Shown here in pieces: positions 1 to 6,198 of a stretch of 11,698 nucleotides of DNA. The notes below the pieces were generated by a model. It made no database searches. It saw only the letters and a list, made by a program, of their open reading frames with translations, and was not told the origin of the DNA. The translations under genes and the position numbers were made by a program. Location: the NCBI GenBank assembly GCA_900769055.1, contig CAAGFF010000077.1:1-11698 (forward strand). The letters run 5' to 3'. The DNA comes from an uncultured Prevotella sp. Lineage in GTDB: Bacteria > Bacteroidota > Bacteroidia > Bacteroidales > Bacteroidaceae. Numbering within the stretch: position 1 is the stretch's first letter; every line of letters begins with the position of its first letter.

Positions 1-561
1 CACTTCCTGCGGAATTTTTGCAGGCAGATGTTCCTCGGGGTCATAGAGCATTGCCGTGCAGATACAGTACTTGCGGTCGGTACGGTGAAGAACGTCGACA
101 TTGATACAGCCCTCGCAGCCACGCCAGAAAGCCTCGTCATCGGTGAGGTCGGCAAAGGTTACGGGCTGATATCCCAGTTGGGTGTTCATTGTCATCACCG
201 CAGCTCCACTTGTCAAGCTGAATATCTTGGCGTGTGGCCATCGTGTGCGGGCAAGCGAGAACGTCATGTCCTTGATTTTCTTCGCTACTCCCAAGCCTCG
301 GAAGTCGGGGTGCACGATGAGTCCGGACGTTGTGACGTAAGTCTTGTTTCCCCATGTCTCGATATAGCTGAAGCCAGCAAACTTCTCTCCACAGAGAGCT
401 ATAACAGCCTTGGCTTCCCTCATCTTTGTCACCACGTATTCTGGTGACCGTTTAGCAATACCAGTGCCGCGGACTTTTGCAGCCTCTGCTATGGTCTGCA
501 GTATGGTGTCGACATATTTTTCGTGTGTGGCGTCGGCAACCATCACTCTTATTTCTTCCAT
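1..561 (-). CDS. GNAT-family N-acyltransferase, candidate glutamate N-acetyl/succinyltransferase of the arginine pathway (3' end outside window)
   Basis: The frame opens at an ATG at 559-561 and stays open for 187 codons to the left edge, with no stop seen, so the C-terminus is missing. The GNAT core is visible: a beta strand ending in TTSGLIVHPDF (residues 77-87), then the acetyl-CoA pyrophosphate loop RGLGVA (88-93) and a basic helix AKKIKDM (93-99). A Cys-rich stretch, RGCEGC (147-152), follows. The gene lies 101 nt downstream of argR on the same strand. Family knowledge: in Bacteroides a GNAT protein beside argR/argG/argC has been linked genetically to acylation of glutamate, the first step of arginine synthesis, and the pathway there uses N-succinylated intermediates. 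Assigning that role here is an inference from neighbourhood. GNAT membership is seen directly. The protein could acylate another small molecule. Confidence 0.85.
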   Translation of the reverse strand, partial: MEEIRVMVADATHEKYVDTILQTIAEAAKVRGTGIAKRSPEYVVTKMREAKAVIALCGEKFAGFSYIETWGNKTYVTTSGLIVHPDFRGLGVAKKIKDMTFSLARTRWPHAKIFSLTSGAAVMTMNTQLGYQPVTFADLTDDEAFWRGCEGCINVDVLHRTDRKYCICTAMLYDPEEHLPAKIPQEV

Positions 562-619
562 CTCTTAGTTGTTTCCTATATGCCTTATTATCTAAGGTAT
601 GTATATTAATTTATGGTGT

Positions 620-646
620 TGTGACCCATTATCCTGTGTGGTCACA
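620..646 (-). other. Inverted repeat in the argR-acyltransferase gap
   Basis: TGTGACC (620-626) and GGTCACA (640-646) are perfect 7-bp inverted arms around a 13-nt loop. They lie just after the argR stop and 59 nt before the acyltransferase start. In the minus-strand transcript this would fold as a hairpin. No U-tract follows, so an intrinsic terminator is not supported. It could be an mRNA-processing or attenuation hairpin, or chance. Confidence 0.35.
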
Positions 647-662
647 TGCTGTTGATGTGTCG

Positions 663-1136
663 TTACCTAATCTCAATGATACTGCTCAGTCCCTCTATGA
701 TGATGTCCTCGGATACGCCCTCCTTAATGACGATGAATATGGTGTCGTCGCCAGCTATCGTGCCGAGAATATCGGGGATGTTGCTATTGTCGATGTTGTA
801 GGCAATCGAGCTTGCATAACCCGGTCTTGTCTTGATGACTCCCATGTTGCCAGAGAAGTTTATCGACACGAATCCCGGCATCTGCATCATCTCCGTTGCA
901 GAGAGAGGTTTGTGTACACGTTTGTACATCGTCTCATTGGGCAATACATATACGTATTTGCCGTTCATGCTTGCCGCCTTAGCCACCTTCAATTGCTTGA
1001 GGTCGCGGCTTAGGGTTGCCTGAGTAAGCTTGAACCCTTCCTTCTCCAACTCTCTTAAAACCTCTTCCTGACTGCCCAGCTCCTTGCTTGAGATTATCAG
1101 TTTCAAGGCTTCCATTCTATTGTTCTTTACCTTCAT
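663..1136 (-). CDS. argR: Arginine repressor ArgR
   Basis: A 157-residue DNA-binding regulator that senses L-arginine and controls arginine synthesis and/or catabolism genes. The N-terminal winged helix-turn-helix covers about residues 8-68, with the recognition motif ATLSRDLK (40-47; Ser43-Arg44 are the family's DNA-contacting pair). The C-terminal hexamerisation and arginine-binding domain covers about 85-157 and contains GTIAGDDT (125-132), whose paired aspartates bind arginine in characterised ArgR proteins. The length matches the family (about 150-157). An in-frame ATG at 1187 would add 17 residues, but a Bacteroidota-type -7 box sits at 1165-1172, which would put that ATG upstream of the transcript start; ATG 1136 also gives the usual ArgR N-terminus. 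It is followed by the GNAT acyltransferase, consistent with an argR-led arginine operon that continues beyond the left edge. Confidence 0.96.
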   Translation of the reverse strand: MKVKNNRMEALKLIISSKELGSQEEVLRELEKEGFKLTQATLSRDLKQLKVAKAASMNGKYVYVLPNETMYKRVHKPLSATEMMQMPGFVSINFSGNMGVIKTRPGYASSIAYNIDNSNIPDILGTIAGDDTIFIVIKEGVSEDIIIEGLSSIIEIR

Positions 1137-1164
1137 TGGCTGTATGTTTATGCGTTTACGGGTA

Positions 1165-1196
1165 CAAAAGTACGGAGATTTATGCAAACAACCAAA
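1165..1196 (-). promoter_or_regulatory. Bacteroidota-type promoter of argR
   Basis: On the minus strand, TTTG (1193-1196) is followed after exactly 20 nt by TACTTTTG (1165-1172), matching the TTTG-N20-TAnnTTTG pattern of Bacteroidota housekeeping promoters. Transcription would start near 1158, leaving a leader of about 22 nt before ATG 1136. The -7 box lies inside the short palindrome GTACAAAAGTAC (1162-1173). Confidence 0.75.
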
Positions 1197-1198
1197 TA

Positions 1199-1224
1199 AA
1201 TTATGCAGATTTTTTTGTATAATT
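1199..1224. promoter_or_regulatory. Imperfect inverted repeat over the upstream edge of the argR promoter, possible operator
   Basis: AATTATGCA (1199-1207) and TGTATAATT (1216-1224) are inverted arms matching at 8 of 9 positions across an 8-nt T-rich spacer. They lie immediately upstream of the -33 element of argR. ArgR family members usually bind AT-rich palindromic ARG boxes and often control their own gene, so an operator is possible. The match to the classic 18-bp ARG box is poor, and AT-rich DNA produces such repeats by chance. Confidence 0.3.
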
Positions 1225-1281
1225 CGTGTTTTTCATGTACAATGACAGTATAAAAGGATGCCGTAACTGTTCTCGAAAGTA

Positions 1282-1316
1282 GCAAGCAACACGCACTGAA
1301 AGCGCGAGTTGCTTGC
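1282..1316 (-). terminator. Strong hairpin downstream of the 133-residue orphan, possible terminator
   Basis: GCAAGCAAC (1282-1290) and GTTGCTTGC (1308-1316) pair perfectly. After one mismatch, three more pairs (CGC 1292-1294 with GCG 1304-1306) extend the stem around a 9-nt loop. It sits 28 nt after the stop of the minus-strand gene at 1344 and upstream of argR, where a terminator would be expected. The homopolymer is on the unexpected side: seven A on the plus strand at 1317-1323 means that in the minus-strand transcript the U-run comes before the stem, followed only by UACUUUC. The hairpin is certain as sequence; termination is an inference. Confidence 0.5.
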
Positions 1317-1343
1317 AAAAAAAGAATAACAGTCTATCATCAC

Positions 1344-1745
1344 TTAGTCTACAAACAATGAGGCCGCAACCTCAGCGTCTGGTCCTACGAACACCTGAAC
1401 GTCAGACATCGGTCTGTAGTCGAAATCGATGAAGCGCAGGAGTTGAACCATGAGGAACTTATGGTCTACCGAGACACAAGTCTCAGCTCTAATATTTCCT
1501 ATTGGCACATTGCCTACAAGGTTGCCATTCTTTACAATTTGCGCGATTTCATCGATACTTTTCGACAGCAAACTTGCCATGCGCTCACCATCAGAAGAGG
1601 TGTAATCGTAAACCCGGACGTTAATCCTACTGCCTGTGGGCAGATATGTTGCCTTCTCGCCCAATCCAAAAAATGTTGATGTAATCTGTATATCGTTGTT
1701 GCCAATGACAGCGTCTGCCATATGCAAATTCTTTATTTTTGCCAT
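1344..1745 (-). CDS. Conserved-looking hypothetical protein, 133 residues
   Basis: I do not recognise this family. The predicted protein is soluble: no signal peptide and no membrane segment. It opens with MAKIKNLHMADAVIGNNDIQ and reads as alternating beta strands and helices, with strand-like stretches at INVRVYDY (41-48) and DVQVFVG (115-121) and a helix rich in charged and hydrophobic residues at about 53-72. Composition is balanced and protein-like, and the frame is uninterrupted. The start at 1745 follows an A-rich leader (ACAATAAAACAAC), typical of Bacteroidota initiation regions that lack a strong Shine-Dalgarno. It lies 138 nt downstream of the secreted orphan on the same strand, without a clear -7 box between, so it may share that gene's promoter. 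A hairpin follows it. Confidence 0.7.
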   Translation of the reverse strand: MAKIKNLHMADAVIGNNDIQITSTFFGLGEKATYLPTGSRINVRVYDYTSSDGERMASLLSKSIDEIAQIVKNGNLVGNVPIGNIRAETCVSVDHKFLMVQLLRFIDFDYRPMSDVQVFVGPDAEVAASLFVD

Positions 1746-1837
1746 AATGTTGTTTTATTGTAAATGAAGTAAAAAGGAGATAAGGGGGAGTAAAGGGTAG
1801 ATAAGAGACTATACCCTCATTCCACGATGAAACATGC

Positions 1838-1853
1838 GCCATGGAGTCATGGC
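1838..1853. other. Short palindromic hairpin between the two orphan genes
   Basis: GCCATG (1838-1843) and CATGGC (1848-1853) form a perfect 6-bp inverted repeat with a 4-nt loop. It lies in the 138-nt gap between the secreted orphan and the 133-residue orphan. There is no T-run on either side. It might modestly affect read-through or mRNA stability. Nothing else recognisable is in this gap. Confidence 0.3.
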
Positions 1854-1883
1854 ACGTAATAATGATGGGGTGTGGCAGACGCT

Positions 1884-2279
1884 CTAACAAAGGATATGCC
1901 TCAGCGCAATAACATAATAGAAGCGCGAGACGGTAGAACGGAAAGGTGTACTTTCCAGGTTATTGACTAAGGCAGAAATCTCAGCTACAGAGCAGACGAG
2001 AGGAGCATGACCTCGTGACAGTAGTGTAGAGGGTGAGGGACCGAAAGAGGGCTGAAGCCTGACCACCCGGGGTATGCAAGTACGTACAGGCATAACGGCA
2101 TCGTCGAATGTGGCCGCGCCTGCATCACGCCTGTCATGGGCTGCATCATAAAGCCTATCACGGTCATCGCGATGTTCCTGCCCTGTATATGAAGAAGCGA
2201 AGGCATCAGCAGGCATAACCGTCATCATAATGACGGTCGCCAACAGAGATAATATGTAAAACCTGCACTTCATATACAT
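1884..2279 (-). CDS. Small secreted or lipid-independent exported protein, function unknown
   Basis: The 131-residue product begins with a clear Sec signal peptide: a basic start (MYMKCR), a hydrophobic core FYILSLLATVIMMTVM (7-22) and an AxA-type cleavage site after ADAFA (24-28). There is no lipobox Cys. The mature part, about 103 residues, starts with an Asp/Arg-rich segment (RDDRDRLYDAAHDRRD, 37-52), has three cysteines (68, 96 and the last residue 131) and ends in an aromatic-hydrophobic tail, RFYYVIALRHILC. I recognise no family. Support for a real gene is the signal peptide plus a near-consensus promoter placed about 27 nt upstream. A second in-frame ATG at 2273 (MKCR) is an equally good start. 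The unusual C-terminus leaves open that the gene is shortened or frameshifted. Confidence 0.55.
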   Translation of the reverse strand: MYMKCRFYILSLLATVIMMTVMPADAFASSYTGQEHRDDRDRLYDAAHDRRDAGAATFDDAVMPVRTCIPRVVRLQPSFGPSPSTLLSRGHAPLVCSVAEISALVNNLESTPFRSTVSRFYYVIALRHILC

Positions 2280-2312
2280 ATTTAAAAGATAACCATTAGT
2301 GGTTTACGATTG

Positions 2313-2344
2313 CAAAGATACATATAAAAAATCAAATTTGCAAA
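2313..2344 (-). promoter_or_regulatory. Near-perfect Bacteroidota promoter of the secreted orphan
   Basis: On the minus strand, TTTG (2341-2344) is followed by exactly 20 nt and then TATCTTTG (2313-2320), the best TTTG-N20-TAnnTTTG match in the window. The expected transcript start near 2306 leaves a leader of about 27 nt before ATG 2279. It lies 19 nt beyond the stop of the helix-hairpin-helix gene, with no terminator visible between them. Confidence 0.8.
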
Positions 2345-2363
2345 CATACAATTAAGTCATTGT

Positions 2364-3269
2364 TCAGAACTCCACGTAAGGTTCGAGCTTCTTGATGACT
2401 TCGGGAGGGAAGTTCGCAAGCAGCCGTAGATCGTTGAGACTGCGCAACGGTCCCTTGAGCCTACGGTAATCAACTATGTCACGTGCCTGGTAGAAGTTGA
2501 TGTACGGATGAGCCTTAAGCTGCGCCAGCGTCAGCTTGTTAAGGTTCAGCCTCCGAGTGTTGCCAGCGGTGACATGGAAATATTTCATGGCATCCTCCGG
2601 GAATCCCTCTATCTCCCTGAGCTGTTCTACATCAACAAAGCCTCCAAGCCTCTCACGATAGCTGACTATGCGACGCGCATAGTAGCTGCCGATGCCAGGA
2701 ACTTTGCGCAGCATAGTAGTATCGGCGGTGTTTAGGGCAATATGCTCTGTTGGGGAAATCTTTACTGGGTATCTGACCGTATCACGTTCCACCTGTTTCT
2801 CCTTTGGGAGAAGCTCAGAGGCAGGACGATAGTCGGAGCTGATGGTTATGTATGGCTCCAGCTCACGATACTGTTTAGCCGTAAGGCCATATAGGCGGGC
2901 AAAATCGCTTGGCTTGGTATATACCCCTCCCGCAGCACGGTATTTGTAGATGTTGCGCACCTGCCATGGCTGAAGTCCGAGCCGCAGCAGTTGTGTGCTG
3001 TCCGCTGTATTGGGGTCAAAGGGGAACCGCTCAGGCTTATATGTTCCAGAGGCATAATAAGGTGTGGAAGGATTGCTGTCGGTATGTCTACGTCCAGTCA
3101 GAGTATCCTGAAAGGCAGATGCAACAGCCGTGCTGTCGGCAGCCTTTCCCAAGTCCTCGCTTTCGCTTGTGAACAGCGAGAGCAACAGAAAGACAATGGA
3201 GAATACCGCTATCAGGAGCAGGACCTTACGGTCGGACTTGTTAAAATAGAAAAACTCCTTCCATTCCAT
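2364..3269 (-). CDS. Membrane-anchored protein with three ComEA-like helix-hairpin-helix repeats
   Basis: The protein has 301 residues. A short cytoplasmic N-terminus (MEWKEFFYFNKSDRK) precedes one transmembrane segment at about 16-33 (VLLLIAVFSIVFLLLSLF) and a low-complexity Ser/Thr/Asp linker (34-80). Three helix-hairpin-helix units follow: 84-141 (FDPNTADSTQLLRLGL start), 178-231 (ALNTADTTMLRKVPGIGSYYA, shown in part by the hairpin VPGIG at 190-194) and 241-301 (LNLNKLTLAQLKAHPYI start). The 'N-A-D/N-K-x-T xx-L' opening and PGIG hairpin are ComEA/T2SK-like hallmarks, bind DNA non-specifically in ComEA, and also serve in protein contacts. Topology suggests the repeats lie outside the cytoplasm, so a role in DNA uptake is conceivable but unproven. 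It starts 15 nt after the upstream transporter stop, so it is probably the third gene of that operon. Confidence 0.88.
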   Translation of the reverse strand: MEWKEFFYFNKSDRKVLLLIAVFSIVFLLLSLFTSESEDLGKAADSTAVASAFQDTLTGRRHTDSNPSTPYYASGTYKPERFPFDPNTADSTQLLRLGLQPWQVRNIYKYRAAGGVYTKPSDFARLYGLTAKQYRELEPYITISSDYRPASELLPKEKQVERDTVRYPVKISPTEHIALNTADTTMLRKVPGIGSYYARRIVSYRERLGGFVDVEQLREIEGFPEDAMKYFHVTAGNTRRLNLNKLTLAQLKAHPYINFYQARDIVDYRRLKGPLRSLNDLRLLANFPPEVIKKLEPYVEF

Positions 3270-3284
3270 AACATTCCGACCTTA

Positions 3285-4640
3285 CTACTTGAACACTCCC
3301 ATCTGATTGAGGAAGATGACCACTATGCATACGGGACACACAAAGCGTACGGCAAACAGCCATATACCGAAGAAGGCACCATGGAGAGTGCCCCAGTTGG
3401 TGAACTCGTTGTAGACAATCTTCCTTGGCACATACCATCCCACGAATACCGACGTGAGCAGCGCACCCACTGGCATGAGGATGTTGGACGTAAGGTAGTC
3501 GCAACACTCCAGGAAGTTCACTCCAAAGATGTTCAGCTCGACAGCACCGCACGACAACGAACAGAATATGCCGATGATGATACACAGCGTTGTCTGTACG
3601 CAGGCTCCTTTCTTGCGTGATATGTGCAACTCCTCATAGAAGAAGGCCGTGCCAATCTCGTGCATTGAGATGGTACTTGTAAGGGCTGCCAGAGCCAGAA
3701 GTGCATAGAAAAGCACAGAGACCACATAACCCACAACGGGCATGGAGCCAAAGGCCGACTGGAAGACATTGGGTAAGGTTATGAACAGCAGTGAGGGACC
3801 GCTATCGGGATTTACTCCCACGGAGAAGGCGGCAGGGAAGATGACAAGTCCCGCCAACACGGCAATCAGAGTGTCGATGCCTGCAATCTGCAACGCTGAC
3901 TTGGCGAGGTCAGTACGTCTGCTGAAATAGGAGGCGTAGGTACAGAGGCAGGCTGTGCCAAGAGACAGGGAGAAGAAAGACTGGCCCAGAGCATCGAGGA
4001 ACACGCCACGCGACATCTTGGAGAAGTCGGGATTGAGCAGGAAGTCTATTCCCTTCCATGCTCCTGGCAGCATACACGAAGCTACAACGAGGATGATGAG
4101 CAGCACGAACAGCGTCGGCATGAGCAGGTTGGATGCTTTCTCAATGCCTCGTCTTACTCCACGTATCACTACGAAGTGGGTGATGAGAATAAACGTTATT
4201 GTCCACACCAACGGACGCACGGCATCTGTTGAGAACTCACGGAAGAATGTCGTTACATATTCGGCATCACCATTGACCTCGCCCATAAGCGAGGCGAGAA
4301 GATATTGCAGGCACCATCCGGCTATTACAGCATAGAAGCCAAGGATGACAGTAGAGGTGAAGATTCCGATGTAACCGATAATCTGCCATGGCTTGCCATC
4401 AGCCAGGTTCTTGTATGCACGGGCAGCATTGGAGGCCGAGTGCCGGCCAATGATAAATTCGGAGACCATGCCTGGGACTCCAAGGAAAAGTATGCACACC
4501 AGGTAAATCAGGATGAAGGCAGCGCCGCCGTCCTGTCCAGTCATATAAGGGAAACGCCAGACGTTGCCAAGTCCTACTGCAGAGCCTGCTGTTGCAAGGA
4601 TGACACCTATCTTAGTACCGAAATTTCCTCTTTGTTCCAT
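3285..4640 (-). CDS. Sodium-dependent transporter, SNF/NSS family (copy 1)
   Basis: A 451-residue inner-membrane symporter of the neurotransmitter:sodium symporter family, expected to bring an amino acid or related amine into the cell with Na+. The family signature lies in TM1: ATAGSAVGLGNVWRFPY (16-32), including the unwound GLGN whose Asn binds sodium in LeuT. TM6 reads GQSFFSLSLGTACLCTYASY (219-238), and TM8 carries the Thr-Ser pair of the second sodium site (321-322). The length and hydrophobic pattern fit the shorter bacterial form, often with 11 membrane segments. At the place of LeuT Phe259 this protein has Thr229, so the pocket differs from LeuT. The substrate cannot be read from sequence. 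It lies 68 nt downstream of a close paralogue, without an obvious promoter between. Confidence 0.95.
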   Translation of the reverse strand: MEQRGNFGTKIGVILATAGSAVGLGNVWRFPYMTGQDGGAAFILIYLVCILFLGVPGMVSEFIIGRHSASNAARAYKNLADGKPWQIIGYIGIFTSTVILGFYAVIAGWCLQYLLASLMGEVNGDAEYVTTFFREFSTDAVRPLVWTITFILITHFVVIRGVRRGIEKASNLLMPTLFVLLIILVVASCMLPGAWKGIDFLLNPDFSKMSRGVFLDALGQSFFSLSLGTACLCTYASYFSRRTDLAKSALQIAGIDTLIAVLAGLVIFPAAFSVGVNPDSGPSLLFITLPNVFQSAFGSMPVVGYVVSVLFYALLALAALTSTISMHEIGTAFFYEELHISRKKGACVQTTLCIIIGIFCSLSCGAVELNIFGVNFLECCDYLTSNILMPVGALLTSVFVGWYVPRKIVYNEFTNWGTLHGAFFGIWLFAVRFVCPVCIVVIFLNQMGVFK

Positions 4641-4708
4641 ATTAATATTTTTGGTTGTTTATTGTTTCAGGACTTCTAACATATGGCTTTCCAACTCCTT
4701 TCGAACTC

Positions 4709-6070
4709 CTAAATCACTCCAAACTGGTGGAGGAATATGGCCAGTATCGCCAAGGGGCAGACGAAGCGCAACAGGAAGAGGTAGATGCCGAAGAATGCAC
4801 CCGACACTGTACCCCAGTTGGTGAACTCATCGTGTACTATCTTTCTGGGCACGAACCATCCCAGGAATACGCATGTGAGCATGCCACCCAAGGGCAGGAA
4901 TATCTGGCCAGTAACGAAGTCGAAAAGCTCAAAAAGGTCCATTCCACCGACACGAAGGAAGTCCCAGCTGCCCAACGACAGCGAGCAGAGCACGCCGATA
5001 ATTCCACAAGAAACAGTCACTATGACCGCTCCCTTCTTGCGAGTGATGTGAAGTTCCTCGAAGAAGAAAGAGGTGCTGACCTCATGGAGCGACATCAACG
5101 ATGTGAGTGCCGCCACGGAGAGAAGCAGGTAGAAAAGCAACGACACCACCCAGCCTACTACCGGTATTCCACTGAATGCCTGATTGAAGACATTGGGAAG
5201 GGTAATGAAAATCAGGGATGGGCCGCTGTCGGGATTTACGCCAACGGAGAAGGCTGCCGGGAATATCATCAGACCTGCGAGAATGGCGACGAAAGTATCT
5301 ATTACAGATATCTGCACTGCCGACTTAAGCAAATTGGTCTGGCGGCTGAAATAGGATGCGTAGGTACAGATACATCCCATGGCGATGGACAGGGAGTAGA
5401 ACGACTGTCCCAAGGCACCGAGGAACATGCTCTGTGTCATCTTCGAGAAATCAGGCCGCAGCAGGAAGTCTACTCCCTTGGATGTACCAGGCAACAGGCA
5501 GGAAGCAACGACAATGATGAGCAACAAGATGAACAGTGTGGGCATCATGAGCTTTGATGCGCGCTCTATGCCTCCCCTTACTCCATGGATGATTACACCA
5601 TGAGCAGTAAGCAGTATGACAAGAGTCCAGAACGCCGGACGGATAGGATTGCGGGAGAAGGTGGTAAAATAATCCATTACATACTGAGGGTCACCCTTTA
5701 GCTCTCCTACCAGCGACGCAAAGACATATTGCAGACACCATCCTGACACAACGGCGTAATAGCCCGTAATAAGAAAGCCCGTTGTCACGCCAAGCAGTCC
5801 CACATACTTCCACGCATTGCCTCCTGACATACGGGAGTAGGCTCTGAAAGTATTGGAAGCTCCATGACGGCCAATAATAAACTCGCTGAGCATGCACGGA
5901 ATGCCAAGCAACAGCACGCAACAGAGATACACCACAATGAAGGCCGCACCTCCATTGTCGCCAGCCATATAGGGGAAACGCCATACGTTGCCAAGTCCCA
6001 CAGCACCGCCAGCCGTTGCGAGTATCATTCCTAATTTACTACCAAAACTTGCTCTCTCCTCTGATGTCAT
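4709..6070 (-). CDS. Sodium-dependent transporter, SNF/NSS family (copy 2)
   Basis: A 453-residue paralogue of the downstream gene, similar along its whole length. TM1 carries ATAGGAVGLGNVWRFPY (18-34), TM6 reads GQSFYSLSIAMGCICTYASY (221-240), and TM8 has the Thr-Ser pair (323-324). Both copies share the loop motif PAAFSVGVNPDSGPSL and the C-terminal GW(Y/F)VPRKIV and EFTNWGT stretches, which points to tandem duplication. In TM6 the LeuT Phe253 and Phe259 positions are Tyr225 and Met231, where the other copy has Phe223 and Thr229, so the two probably differ in substrate. This is the first gene of a probable operon with the second transporter and the helix-hairpin-helix protein; a -7 box lies 29 nt upstream. 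Start at ATG 6070 places TM1 at the usual distance from the N-terminus. Confidence 0.95.
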   Translation of the reverse strand: MTSEERASFGSKLGMILATAGGAVGLGNVWRFPYMAGDNGGAAFIVVYLCCVLLLGIPCMLSEFIIGRHGASNTFRAYSRMSGGNAWKYVGLLGVTTGFLITGYYAVVSGWCLQYVFASLVGELKGDPQYVMDYFTTFSRNPIRPAFWTLVILLTAHGVIIHGVRGGIERASKLMMPTLFILLLIIVVASCLLPGTSKGVDFLLRPDFSKMTQSMFLGALGQSFYSLSIAMGCICTYASYFSRQTNLLKSAVQISVIDTFVAILAGLMIFPAAFSVGVNPDSGPSLIFITLPNVFNQAFSGIPVVGWVVSLLFYLLLSVAALTSLMSLHEVSTSFFFEELHITRKKGAVIVTVSCGIIGVLCSLSLGSWDFLRVGGMDLFELFDFVTGQIFLPLGGMLTCVFLGWFVPRKIVHDEFTNWGTVSGAFFGIYLFLLRFVCPLAILAIFLHQFGVI

Positions 6071-6098
6071 ATTGATGTGCAGATTTTAATTTTGGTTG

Positions 6099-6106
6099 CA
6101 AAATTA
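6099..6106 (-). promoter_or_regulatory. -7 box of the transporter operon
   Basis: TAATTTTG on the minus strand fits TAnnTTTG. A transcript start about 7 nt further on would leave a leader of roughly 20 nt before ATG 6070. No good TTTG element sits at the standard 20-nt spacing, so the promoter is only half supported. It is arranged back to back with the vanZ-like gene's promoter. Confidence 0.5.
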
Positions 6107-6170
6107 TAAAAAATATTGGGATTACACTAACAATCCGAACGTTTTTATGGCCTCATACAACAAAATTGAT

Positions 6171-6178
6171 TACCTTTG
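6171..6178 (+). promoter_or_regulatory. -7 box of the vanZ-like gene
   Basis: TACCTTTG fits TAnnTTTG. Transcription would begin near 6185, leaving a leader of about 14 nt before ATG 6199. This excludes the in-frame ATG at 6166, which lies upstream of the box. The region at -33 is T-rich (TTTTTATGG) but has no exact TTTG. Confidence 0.55.
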
Positions 6179-6198
6179 CACGCAAAACGGCCTATATC

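Noticed and set aside
583..597. CCTTA-TTATC-TAAGG small palindrome before the acyltransferase start
   Set aside because: Only 5-bp arms in AT-rich DNA, easily due to chance; a nearby TACCTTAG is one base off a -7 box and has no -33 partner.
620..646. CRP-type operator (TGTGA ... TCACA)
   Set aside because: The arms are 17 nt apart at the TGTGA/TCACA level rather than 6, and the position is downstream of argR rather than at a promoter.
477..1013. Plus-strand open frame of 178 codons with a hydrophobic start
   Set aside because: Antisense to argR and the acyltransferase start; both real genes have clear family motifs.
1137..1187. Longer N-terminus for ArgR from an upstream in-frame ATG
   Set aside because: The promoter's -7 box at 1165-1172 lies inside this extension, and the extra residues do not resemble ArgR.
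1627..1890. Minus-strand open frame of 87 codons
   Set aside because: It overlaps the 133-residue orphan in another frame, and has no promoter or family resemblance.
2991..3620. Plus-strand open frame of 209 codons
   Set aside because: Antisense to the helix-hairpin-helix gene and the first transporter, spanning their junction; no motif or promoter.
4655..5557. Plus-strand open frame of 300 codons
   Set aside because: It lies antisense inside the second SNF transporter, and its product is a charged, low-hydrophobicity sequence with no domain. The opposite strand encodes an unmistakable transporter.
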